Assembly: GCA_037131165.1 (NCBI GenBank)
Contig: JBAXRO010000019.1
Location: 1-32,464, forward strand
Origin: WLNJ01 sp037131165
Lineage (GTDB): Bacteria > Actinomycetota > Thermoleophilia > Solirubrobacterales > Solirubrobacteraceae
Reading direction: 5' to 3'
DNA: 32,464 nucleotides
Every line of letters starts with the position of its first letter. The first letter of the stretch is position 1. Below the pieces are notes generated by a model. That model ran no database searches and was not told where the DNA came from. It worked only from the letters and a program-made list of their open reading frames with translations. The position numbers and the translations under genes were made by a program. This document shows, one piece after another, positions 18,627-25,352 of the stretch.

Positions 18627-19292
18627 TCAGCCCGATTCGAGTCGTGGAATAACCGTCGTGTAGAGGGCGACGAAGGTCTCAACCAGCACCGCTTGAGCCT
18701 GCGATCGTTCGAGTCCACCACTTAGCATGCGATGGGCGATCGCGTTGAAGGAGCTCATCGCTGCGATGATCGCGGCTCGGACCGGGTCGGCGTTCTCGGA
18801 GCTCCCGCGAGCCTTGATGAGAGTGTCCGCGGTGTATTCGAACGTGGCATTCCAGCGCTCTGCAATTCCCGTTCCGGGGCGGTCACGAGACTCTCCGAAC
18901 ACCCATGCCTGCCCGACCTGCTCGGCCCAGTCGAGATATCTGCCAACCACCCTCTCGGTCGTCTTGCGGATCGAAGCCGGCGACGACTGTGCGGTTAGGC
19001 GCTCCTCTCCGAGAAGGTCCGGGAGCGCGGAGAGATACTCATCGAAAATCGCGGCATACAGGGGCGCTGTCCCTCTGCCCGTGAAGTAGGCCCTGACGAG
19101 CTGCGGTGTCACGCCAGCCGCCTTGGCTACGTCGTTGACGCTCGCGCCGGGGTCGGGCAGCAGCACTTGCTTTGCGACCTCAAGGATCATTGCGCGGCGA
19201 ACATCCGGAGGAAACCTCCGGCGCTCCTCGTCCGGTACCGGCCAGACGCGCCTTGGACTCGCCCCATCTTTCGCGTCTCTGGTTGCTGGCAT
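18627..19292 (-). CDS. TetR-family transcriptional regulator
   Basis: One-domain-plus-ligand-pocket repressor of 221 aa. The N-terminal helix-turn-helix is visible as DVRRAMILEVAKQVLL followed by ASVNDVAKAAGVTPQLVRAYF, with Tyr-Phe at the end of the recognition helix as usual in TetR proteins. The C-terminal ligand/dimer domain is family-variable and gives no ligand. I chose the ATG at 19290-19292, not the open upstream extension, because TACTCT lies 6 nt before it. It sits between two paralogous repeat-protein genes, convergent with copy A and divergent from copy B with 176 bp between starts. Control of copy B, and perhaps of both, is a reasonable inference. Confidence 0.88.
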   Translation of the reverse strand: MPATRDAKDGASPRRVWPVPDEERRRFPPDVRRAMILEVAKQVLLPDPGASVNDVAKAAGVTPQLVRAYFTGRGTAPLYAAIFDEYLSALPDLLGEERLTAQSSPASIRKTTERVVGRYLDWAEQVGQAWVFGESRDRPGTGIAERWNATFEYTADTLIKARGSSENADPVRAAIIAAMSSFNAIAHRMLSGGLERSQAQAVLVETFVALYTTVIPRLESG

Positions 19293-19298
19293 GAACCC

Positions 19299-19304
19299 AG
19301 AGTA
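19299..19304 (-). promoter_or_regulatory. Leaderless -10 element of tetR
   Basis: TACTCT on the minus strand, 6 nt before the chosen ATG. No ribosome-binding sequence is present between. Confidence 0.5.
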
Positions 19305-19396
19305 CACAGGCCCTTTCCAAGAGATGCTCAGAGCACTGTCCCTCTTGTGCCGAGACGAAGGAACGCTGCGAGCCGTGCGCTCGCGGCGAACTGTCC

Positions 19397-19440
19397 TTCG
19401 ACAAATACTGTTCGACAAAATCAAATTGCGCTGGTATCTT
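19397..19440 (+). promoter_or_regulatory. Copy B promoter with TTCGACAAA direct repeat
   Basis: A -35-like TTCGAC (19411-19416) and a -10-like TATCTT (19435-19440) are separated by 18 bp. The string TTCGACAAA occurs twice, at 19397-19405 and 19411-19419, a 14-bp period that could be a regulator site. The patch is markedly more AT-rich than its surroundings. Unlike most genes here, copy B then has a leader with AAGGAG (19459-19464) before its ATG. Confidence 0.55.
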
Positions 19441-19468
19441 CATCGCGTCCCCTCACCCAAGGAGAGCC

Positions 19469-22312
19469 ATGCCCACCACGCCAGTTGCATCCCTCGTTAG
19501 CTCCCACGGCGGTGCACGTACTCTGCGCCAGCGGATCAGTCTTGCTGTTGCGCTGCCAGCAGCGTTGATTCTGTTGATCGCGGGCGCTCCCGATGCGCAG
19601 GCGACTCAGCGAATCAAGGTCGTGCCGGGCTTCAACAACACGGTCAACGCAATCTCCGAACCCGATTCCAATGGCATCCGCTACATCGGCGGAGCCTTCA
19701 CCGCATACAACAATCTTGACACCGGCGCCGGAGCGGTAACCGACTCGACCTCGGCGGTGATCCAAACGCAGTTCCCGAAAGTGTCGGGCGGCAACGTCAA
19801 CGCTGTCGCGGCTGACGGGAGCGGTGGCTGGTACATCGCCGGTAGCTTCACGTCGGTCGACGGCGTCACCCGCAACCGAGCGGCGCACATCAACTCCGAC
19901 GGGTCACTCGACACAAACTGGGACCCGAACCTGAACAACACCGTCCGCGCGTTGGCGGTGTCCGGCTCGAACGTCTACCTCGGCGGCGACTTCACCCTCG
20001 TTGGTGGAACGAACACTCGAAACCGCGCTGCTGCAGTCGCCACTGACGGCACCCTCCAGTCCTGGAACCCGAACATGAACGACGCTGTCTACGCGTTGAC
20101 CGTATCCGGCTCCACCGTGTACCTCGGGGGCAACTTCACCACAGTTGGTGGAACGAACACTCGAAACTACGCTGCCGCAATCTCAACTGGCGGCACCCTC
20201 CAGTCCTGGGACCCGAACATGAACGGAACCGTCTTCGCGTTGGCGGTGTCCGGTTCGAACGTCTACCTCGGAGGCTTCTTCACCACAGTTGGTGGAACGA
20301 ACACTCGAAACTACGCTGCCGCAATCTCAACTGGCGGCACCCTCCAAGACTGGAATCCGAACATGAGCGCCGCCGTCAGAGCGTTGGCAGTGTCCGACTC
20401 GAACGTCTACCTCGGCGGCCTCTTCACCACAGTTGGCGGAACGACCCGAAACTACGCTGCCGCAGTCGCCACCGACGGCACCCTCCAGTCCTGGAACCCG
20501 AACATGAACAACACCGTCAGCGCGTTGGCCGTGTCCGGCTCGAACGTCTACCTCGGCGGCAACTTCACCACTGCTGGTGGAACGAACACCCGAAACTACG
20601 CTGCCGCAATCTCAACTGGCGGCACCCTCCAGTCCTGGAACCCGAACCTGAACGGTGAGGTGAGAGCGTTGGCGGTGTCCGGCTCGAACGTCTACCTCGG
20701 CGGCATTTTCGCCACCGCTGGTGGAACGCCCCGAAACTACGCTGCCGCAATCGACACCGACGGCACGCTCCAGTCCTGGAACCCGAACCTGAACGGTCAG
20801 GTCAACGCGTTGGCGGTGTCCGGCTCGAACGTCTACCTCGGCGGCGCCTTCACCACCGTCGGTGGAACGACCCGCAATCGCGCTGCCGCAATCTCAACTG
20901 GCGGCACCCTCCAAGACTGGAACCCGAACATGAGCGCCGCCGTCAGAGCGTTGGCAGTGTCCGACTCGAACGTCTACCTCGGCGGCGCCTTCACCACCGT
21001 CGGTGGAACGACCCGCAATCGCGCTGCCGCAATCTCAACTGGCGGCACCCTCCAGTCCTGGGACCCGAACATGGCCAACACCGTCAGCGCGTTGGCAGTG
21101 TCCGACTCGACCGTCTACCTCGGCGGCAGTTTCACCACCGTTGGTGGAACGAACACCCGAAACTTCGCTGCCGCAGTCTCAACTGGCGGCACCCTCCAAG
21201 ACTGGAACCCGAACATGAGCGCCGCCGTCAACGCTTTGGCGGTGTCCGGCTCCACCGTGTACCTCGGCGGCGGTTTCACCACCGTTGGTGGAACGAACAC
21301 CCGAAACTTCGCTGCCGCAATCTCCACTGGCGGCACCCTCCAAGACTGGAACCCGAACATGAGCAACCCGGTCAGCGCGTTGGCGGTGTCCGGCTCGAAC
21401 ATCTACGTCGGTGGCAGCTTCACCACGGTTGGTGGAACGACCCGAAACCGCGCTGCCGCAATCTCAACTGGCGGCACCCTCCAAGACTGGAACCCGAACA
21501 TGAACAACACCGTCAGCGCGTTGACCGTGTCCAGCTCGAACGTCTACGTCGGTGGCAGCTTCACCACAGTTGGTGGAACGAACACTCGAAAGCGCGCTGC
21601 TGCAGTCGGGACCGACGGCATCTTGAGCTCTTGGGGCACCGGGATGCCTTCCCCGACGTTGGATACGAGTGCCGCGACGATCGCTCGAGGAATGGTCGTG
21701 AAGGGTGACGCAGCGACCCCTGCGGGCAGCACGCCGGGCAGCTACCAGTGGCAGCGATGCACGTCGAGCAGCTCCGTTGACTGCAGTGACATCAGCGGTG
21801 GCGGCTCGACAGGAGCGTGGTGGGGTTCGCGAAACGCCGACATCGGCAACCGCGTGAGGCTGAAGGCCCTTTGGGACACGATCGACTCGACGATCACGGC
21901 GTTCTCGGCGATCACGGGAGTGTTCACGCCCGCATCGGCCACCGCACCGACAATCGACCGGGGCCTCGTCTCCGGCGCACCGAAGGCCGGCACGTCGATT
22001 CACTCGAGCTTCGGCGTTTGGAGCGGTTACGTCGCAAGCTCGAGCACCATCTCGTTCCAATGGCAGCGCTGCACGACGAGCGACACGTCGTCCTGCACCA
22101 CGAACGTTGGTACCAACAGCCAGTGGTACCGGCCAGTTGCTGCTGACGTTGGCAACTACCTGCGAGTCACGGCGACGCTCACCACCAACGGGCAGGTCGC
22201 GACCGCATCATCCAGCCTCAGCAGCCCCGTCGCAGCCGCGACAATCAGCCGCAAGGCAAAGCCCGCAGCCAAGAAGGCACGCGCCACAGCACGCGCCCGC
22301 ACCGCCCGCTAA
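19469..22312 (+). CDS. Secreted tandem-repeat (delta-60/DUF5122-like) beta-propeller protein, copy B
   Basis: Predicted exported protein of 947 aa, a close paralogue of copy A with the same plan. It has a signal peptide ending APDAQA before TQ, two divergent plus twelve regular propeller-type units, two Ig-like domains and a basic C-terminal tail (KPAAKKARATARARTAR). The ATG has AAGGAG 4 nt upstream. Its array starts at residue 166, exactly as in copy A. Many copy B units read STGGTLQ(S/D)WNPNM where copy A reads TDGTLQSWNPN, so units resemble others in the same gene more than their counterparts. The Ig-like coding region is almost identical to that of copy A (3 changes in 198 nt, 21728-21925 versus 17980-18177). 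A surface or matrix role is likely but unproven. Confidence 0.9.
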   Translation: MPTTPVASLVSSHGGARTLRQRISLAVALPAALILLIAGAPDAQATQRIKVVPGFNNTVNAISEPDSNGIRYIGGAFTAYNNLDTGAGAVTDSTSAVIQTQFPKVSGGNVNAVAADGSGGWYIAGSFTSVDGVTRNRAAHINSDGSLDTNWDPNLNNTVRALAVSGSNVYLGGDFTLVGGTNTRNRAAAVATDGTLQSWNPNMNDAVYALTVSGSTVYLGGNFTTVGGTNTRNYAAAISTGGTLQSWDPNMNGTVFALAVSGSNVYLGGFFTTVGGTNTRNYAAAISTGGTLQDWNPNMSAAVRALAVSDSNVYLGGLFTTVGGTTRNYAAAVATDGTLQSWNPNMNNTVSALAVSGSNVYLGGNFTTAGGTNTRNYAAAISTGGTLQSWNPNLNGEVRALAVSGSNVYLGGIFATAGGTPRNYAAAIDTDGTLQSWNPNLNGQVNALAVSGSNVYLGGAFTTVGGTTRNRAAAISTGGTLQDWNPNMSAAVRALAVSDSNVYLGGAFTTVGGTTRNRAAAISTGGTLQSWDPNMANTVSALAVSDSTVYLGGSFTTVGGTNTRNFAAAVSTGGTLQDWNPNMSAAVNALAVSGSTVYLGGGFTTVGGTNTRNFAAAISTGGTLQDWNPNMSNPVSALAVSGSNIYVGGSFTTVGGTTRNRAAAISTGGTLQDWNPNMNNTVSALTVSSSNVYVGGSFTTVGGTNTRKRAAAVGTDGILSSWGTGMPSPTLDTSAATIARGMVVKGDAATPAGSTPGSYQWQRCTSSSSVDCSDISGGGSTGAWWGSRNADIGNRVRLKALWDTIDSTITAFSAITGVFTPASATAPTIDRGLVSGAPKAGTSIHSSFGVWSGYVASSSTISFQWQRCTTSDTSSCTTNVGTNSQWYRPVAADVGNYLRVTATLTTNGQVATASSSLSSPVAAATISRKAKPAAKKARATARARTAR
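19964..21640 (+). repeat. Tandem coding repeat, 12 units of about 141-144 bp (copy B)
   Basis: Twelve units of 47 or 48 codons. Internal duplication is recent: 20314-20419 and 20881-20986 match over 106 nt with a single difference, 567 bp apart. Such identity permits recombination that changes unit number without a frameshift. Confidence 0.93.
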
Positions 22313-22326
22313 CGCCGAACCTCCCG

Positions 22327-22353
22327 CCGGCCCGGCATCACCCGCCGGGTCGG
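22327..22353 (+). terminator. Possible terminator hairpin after copy B
   Basis: Ten-bp stem CCGGCCCGGC/GCCGGGTCGG with one G-U pair and a 7-nt loop, 15 bp after the copy B stop. It lacks a T tract, so termination is plausible rather than shown. Confidence 0.4.
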
Positions 22354-22384
22354 GCGCAGTCCTCCCATAAGGCTCGTCTGCGAT

Positions 22385-22438
22385 CCGCAAGAAGCCCGGC
22401 GGTGGAACGCGGAAACGTCCGCGACGGGGGGCTTGCGG
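22385..22438 (+). other. Structured hairpin between copy B and the small CxxC gene
   Basis: Outer arms CCGCAAG (22385-22391) and CTTGCGG (22432-22438) enclose an inner perfect hairpin CGCGGA-AACG-TCCGCG (22408-22423). An alternative outer pairing AAGCCC/GGGCTT also exists. It lies upstream of the promoter at 22461, so it would be the 3' end of the copy B transcript or a separate small RNA. Confidence 0.35.
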
Positions 22439-22460
22439 GCACGGGCGAATCGGGAATCCC

Positions 22461-22489
22461 TTGCGCGCCGGGTCGCTCGCCCCTACGCT
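22461..22489 (+). promoter_or_regulatory. Promoter of the small double-CxxC gene (leaderless)
   Basis: TTGCGC (22461-22466), a 17-bp spacer and TACGCT (22484-22489), then 7 nt to the ATG at 22497. This is the clearest case in the window with both -35 and -10 in place and no room for a ribosome-binding site. Confidence 0.65.
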
Positions 22490-22496
22490 CGCGGGC

Positions 22497-22682
22497 ATGG
22501 GGCTCGAAGAGGAGACGATCGACGATCTCGGCGAGTTCTGCATCGAATGCGGAGCGGCCCTGACCGAGCAGGAGCGGGCAGAGGCGCTCGAGTCCGGGGG
22601 GCCCAACATGTGCGCGGTGTGCATCGCCGAGCAGATCCCCGGGCCGCCCGCGGTCGAGGCACCGGACGACCCGGCTGCCTGA
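22497..22682 (+). CDS. Small zinc-ribbon-like protein
   Basis: Acidic 61-aa protein of unknown function. Two Cys pairs, CIEC (about 15-18) and CAVC (about 39-42), are spaced like a zinc ribbon or treble-clef knuckle. The rest is Glu/Ala-rich, with a Pro/Ala/Asp tail. The ATG at 22497 is chosen over an in-frame ATG 36 nt upstream because that one lies inside the promoter, between TTGCGC and TACGCT. It stands alone, with the quinone oxidoreductase convergent from the other side. Confidence 0.7.
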   Translation: MGLEEETIDDLGEFCIECGAALTEQERAEALESGGPNMCAVCIAEQIPGPPAVEAPDDPAA

Positions 22683-22769
22683 CCGCAACCCTGAGCGTCA
22701 GCCTTCGCGACGCTCGCCGGCCGCGGGGACGGGCGACTCAGAGCCGGTGGCGCTCCGGCAGAGCCAAGC

Positions 22770-23711
22770 TCAGAAGGTCAGGACGATCTTGCCGAACTTC
22801 GAGCCCGCTTCGAACCGGGCGTAAGCCGCCTCTGCTGCCGCGAGGGGGAAGCTCTCCTCCACCGGCACGCTCAGCGCGCCCGACTCGAGCGCAGGCAGCA
22901 GGTCGGCGGTGACCCCGGCGGCGGCACAGGCCTTCTCCGGGATCGAACGGGCCCGCAGGGTCGAGCCCATGATCTTCGCCCGCTTGCCCATCAGCACCAA
23001 CAGGTTCAGCTCGGTCTTGGCTCCGGCGCCGACACCGATCACGACGACTCGACCGCCGGTCTTGAGCGACGCGAGGTCGGCAGGGACGTTGGGGGCGCCG
23101 ACCAGCTCGAGCACCACGTCGAACGGTCCGGCCTCACCCTCGTCCCCGGGAGCGACGACCGTCGCACCAAGTGACGAGACCCGTTCGCGCAGCGACTCGT
23201 CACGAACGCTGGCGACAGCCTCGGCTCCGACCAGCTCCGCGATCTGGATCGCTGCGGTGCCAACGCCACCGGCTCCACCGGTGACGAGCAGTCGCTCGCC
23301 GGCCCTGAGGCCGGCTTGGCCGATCACTGCGTCGTGAGCGGTGGTGAAGGTCTCGGCGAAACCACCGGCAGCGGCCCAATCCACGCCGTCCGGTACGGCC
23401 AGCAGGTGGCTCTCATGCACGCAGCAGAGCTCGGCCTGGCCGCCACCGGCGACGATCGCCATCACGCGGTCGCCGACCTTCGCAGTCTCGACTCCGGGGC
23501 CGAGCGAGACCACCTCGCCCGCAAGCTCAAGGCCAGGGATGTCGGTCGGGGCGCCGGGAGGAGCCGGGTAGAGGCCCGCGCGCTGAAGCCGGTCGGCTCC
23601 GTTGAGGCCCGCGGCCTTGACAGCGACGAGCACCTCGCCCTCGGCGGGTTCGGGGTCGGGCCGCTCCTCGATCGAGAGGCTGCCGTCGCCGGGTGTGATC
23701 ACTGCCTTCAT
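22770..23711 (-). CDS. NAD(P)H:quinone oxidoreductase, zinc-independent MDR family
   Basis: Cytosolic reductase of 313 aa in the medium-chain dehydrogenase/reductase superfamily, closest in pattern to the PIG3/zeta-crystallin quinone oxidoreductases. The N-terminal GroES-like half has AAGLNGADRLQRAGLYPAPP and IPGLELAGEV. The Rossmann half has LLVTGGAGGVGTAAIQIA with the cofactor loop GGAGGVG at 145-151. Catalytic zinc ligands are missing, as expected for this branch. The true electron acceptor cannot be read from sequence. TAGACT lies 9 nt before the ATG, so transcription is probably leaderless. It follows hipA on the same strand after 32 bp. Confidence 0.92.
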   Translation of the reverse strand: MKAVITPGDGSLSIEERPDPEPAEGEVLVAVKAAGLNGADRLQRAGLYPAPPGAPTDIPGLELAGEVVSLGPGVETAKVGDRVMAIVAGGGQAELCCVHESHLLAVPDGVDWAAAGGFAETFTTAHDAVIGQAGLRAGERLLVTGGAGGVGTAAIQIAELVGAEAVASVRDESLRERVSSLGATVVAPGDEGEAGPFDVVLELVGAPNVPADLASLKTGGRVVVIGVGAGAKTELNLLVLMGKRAKIMGSTLRARSIPEKACAAAGVTADLLPALESGALSVPVEESFPLAAAEAAYARFEAGSKFGKIVLTF

Positions 23712-23720
23712 TGCGTCATC

Positions 23721-23726
23721 AGTCTA
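23721..23726 (-). promoter_or_regulatory. Leaderless -10 element of the quinone oxidoreductase gene
   Basis: TAGACT on the minus strand, 9 nt before the ATG. A weak TTCTGA lies 17 bp further upstream, at the end of hipA. Confidence 0.55.
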
Positions 23727-23743
23727 CGGGTTGTCGACGGCCG

Positions 23744-24985
23744 TCAGAAGCCTTCGAGCGAGTAGGGGTTGACGAACTGACGGCCCAAGAAGTAGGCGCG
23801 CTCCACCTCGGTCAACCCGGCGAGAGCGCAGACGTCCTCCCACTCAGCCTCGATCACCTCGATCTGCCGGGCGACGATCTCACGCGCATCCGAATCCGCC
23901 AACCCGAAGCTCGCGGCGCGCTCCACGCATCCGGCGGCTTGGCTCATTCGGTAGCCGTCATCACCGATCGCGATCGCCTGTGACGTCTCGCCCCCGGCCC
24001 GCGGTTGGGGTGCGATGTCGTAGGCGGGAGTGAGAGTGAGGTACTCACCGTCCCAGAAGGCGGAGTGGTTGCGGGCGTGATCGTCGCTGTTGCCGACGAG
24101 GATGTTGAACGTCATGCGGGAGAACAACTCGCGGCGCGTGGCCTTCGGGTCGGTGAAGCGGGCGTTCACCTCGGTCGCGAGCGCCGCATAACTCGCGTAG
24201 CGAGCGGCCGGCTCGGCGAGTCCGAGGACCGTGAGGGCGGAGACCATCATCCGCCTCGCTCCGTCGGGCGATCGATCGAACCGATCTATCAGGAGCACGT
24301 CCTTGCCGAGTGCGGTGGTCAGCTCGACGGGAGCGACCGACAGCCCGACCCTGCGGGCGAGCTCCATCGCGATGAACTCGCCCTTGACGACCGGATAGGA
24401 GTCGGTGCTCGAGCTGAACTTCGCGATCAGCCTGCGGTTGTCGTCTCTCAGCAGCGCTTTCGGCCTTGCCCCGCCGATCGAACTGCCGTGCAGCAGAGCC
24501 GAATCGAGAGCGGGCGAGAGCAGCTCGCCGGCATCAACCTTGGCGGCGGAGGTCGCCAGTTCCTCGAGGGTCGCCGATTCGACCCGGCGCGGCTGGTAGT
24601 CGGTGGCCGAGTGCTGGAAGTCGAGCGCGCCGATGCGGTCCGATCCCGATTCGAGCAGGTAATCGAGGAGTCCGAGGTCGGCGGTGTCGCCCGAGCCTCC
24701 CTGCAGCCGTCGGTTGAGGATCACCCGCTGGCCCCACGAATCCGGCCCGGCGTCGGCAATACATCCGGCCACCTCGCCAACGACCGGCCGGATCGGCCCG
24801 GCGACGAGCGGAAGTTCAGGGAGGTAGAGGGGAATGGCCTCCTCCCGCTCCCGGTAGCTGCGTCCGTAAGTGAAAGTCAAGGCGCTGCCGACCTGGTCGA
24901 GCCGGCCGGCGACCACGGGCTCGGTCTCGCCCGGGAGCCAAACCCAGACGAAGGCGCTCGGCGGCTGCCCGTCAGAAGTCATCAT
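23744..24985 (-). CDS. hipA: HipA-family serine/threonine kinase toxin
   Basis: Toxin half of a HipBA module; in E. coli HipA phosphorylates glutamyl-tRNA synthetase and induces dormancy. The 413-aa protein has the N-subdomain and the Ser-containing loop GSSIGGARPKALL (167-179), where HipA autophosphorylates. It also has an ATP-binding Lys in LIAKFSS (Lys189), the catalytic loop GNSDDHARNH (299-307, Asp302 probable base) and the metal-binding Asp323 in TPAYDIAPQ. All kinase elements are present, so it should be active. Its start overlaps the end of hipB by 14 bp. The target in this organism is unknown. Confidence 0.93.
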   Translation of the reverse strand: MMTSDGQPPSAFVWVWLPGETEPVVAGRLDQVGSALTFTYGRSYREREEAIPLYLPELPLVAGPIRPVVGEVAGCIADAGPDSWGQRVILNRRLQGGSGDTADLGLLDYLLESGSDRIGALDFQHSATDYQPRRVESATLEELATSAAKVDAGELLSPALDSALLHGSSIGGARPKALLRDDNRRLIAKFSSSTDSYPVVKGEFIAMELARRVGLSVAPVELTTALGKDVLLIDRFDRSPDGARRMMVSALTVLGLAEPAARYASYAALATEVNARFTDPKATRRELFSRMTFNILVGNSDDHARNHSAFWDGEYLTLTPAYDIAPQPRAGGETSQAIAIGDDGYRMSQAAGCVERAASFGLADSDAREIVARQIEVIEAEWEDVCALAGLTEVERAYFLGRQFVNPYSLEGF

Positions 24986-25301
24986 CGAAGGAGCCGGGTG
25001 TGCGAACAGCCTCGGGCATCAAGGCGAGAGCGTCGGCGACCCGGTCTGCCTCGAGTTGCCTGCGCCCGGCGTCCCGGTGGAAGAGAGCCACTCCGAGGAC
25101 CGCTGCGGCCTCGAAGGCGATCCCCAGGCCGACCGTGAGGTCGCCGCGCTCGACCTTGCGCAGCGTGACCACCGATGCGCCTGAGCGCTCGGCCAGTTCG
25201 GCCAGGGTCCAACGGCGCTCGAGGCGGGCCAAGCGGATCCTGTGGCCCAGCAGGTTCGCAGCCTCCTTCGCGACAGGTGAATAGACATGAGGCGTGCGCA
25301 C
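24972..25301 (-). CDS. hipB: HipB-like XRE-family antitoxin
   Basis: Antitoxin and autorepressor partner of HipA. The 109-aa protein has a Cro/C1-type helix-turn-helix at about residues 18-72 (WTLAELAERSGASVVTLRKVERG) and a C-terminal tail ending in GSFDDDF that may contact HipA. A GTG start at 25299-25301 is chosen because TAGACT lies 7 nt before it; two shorter reading frames from nearby ATGs are out of frame and lack family similarity. The gene precedes and overlaps hipA. Two palindromes of matching form lie across and upstream of its promoter, as expected for autoregulation. Confidence 0.9.
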   Translation of the reverse strand: MRTPHVYSPVAKEAANLLGHRIRLARLERRWTLAELAERSGASVVTLRKVERGDLTVGLGIAFEAAAVLGVALFHRDAGRRQLEADRVADALALMPEAVRTPGSFDDDF

Positions 25302-25304
25302 TGC

Positions 25305-25320
25305 ACATAGTCTACTATGT
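25305..25320. promoter_or_regulatory. HipB operator O1, overlapping the hip promoter
   Basis: Perfect palindrome ACATAGT-CT-ACTATGT. On the minus strand it contains TAGACT (25309-25314), the probable -10 box 7 nt before the hipB GTG. Its form ANAYAGT-NN-ACTRTNT is shared with the site at 25336-25351. Confidence 0.75.
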
Positions 25321-25335
25321 ATTAAGTCTGCTTAG

Positions 25336-25351
25336 AGACAGTTGACTGTCT
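25336..25351. promoter_or_regulatory. HipB operator O2
   Basis: Perfect palindrome AGACAGT-TG-ACTGTCT of the same form as O1, 31 bp away centre to centre, about three helical turns, so two dimers would bind the same face. It ends 1 bp before the rRNA/tRNA methyltransferase stop. A weaker symmetric stretch (TAAG-N4-CTTA) lies midway between the two. Confidence 0.7.
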
Positions 25352-25352
25352 A

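Noticed and set aside
18715..18735. Idea that tetR is truncated or frameshifted near its C-terminus
   Set aside because: The reading frame is continuous to a stop at 18627 and the 221-aa length is normal for TetR proteins.
16225..21640. Regular repeats considered as CRISPR arrays
   Set aside because: The units are 141-144 bp, contiguous and coding, with no short repeat/unique spacer alternation and no cas genes.
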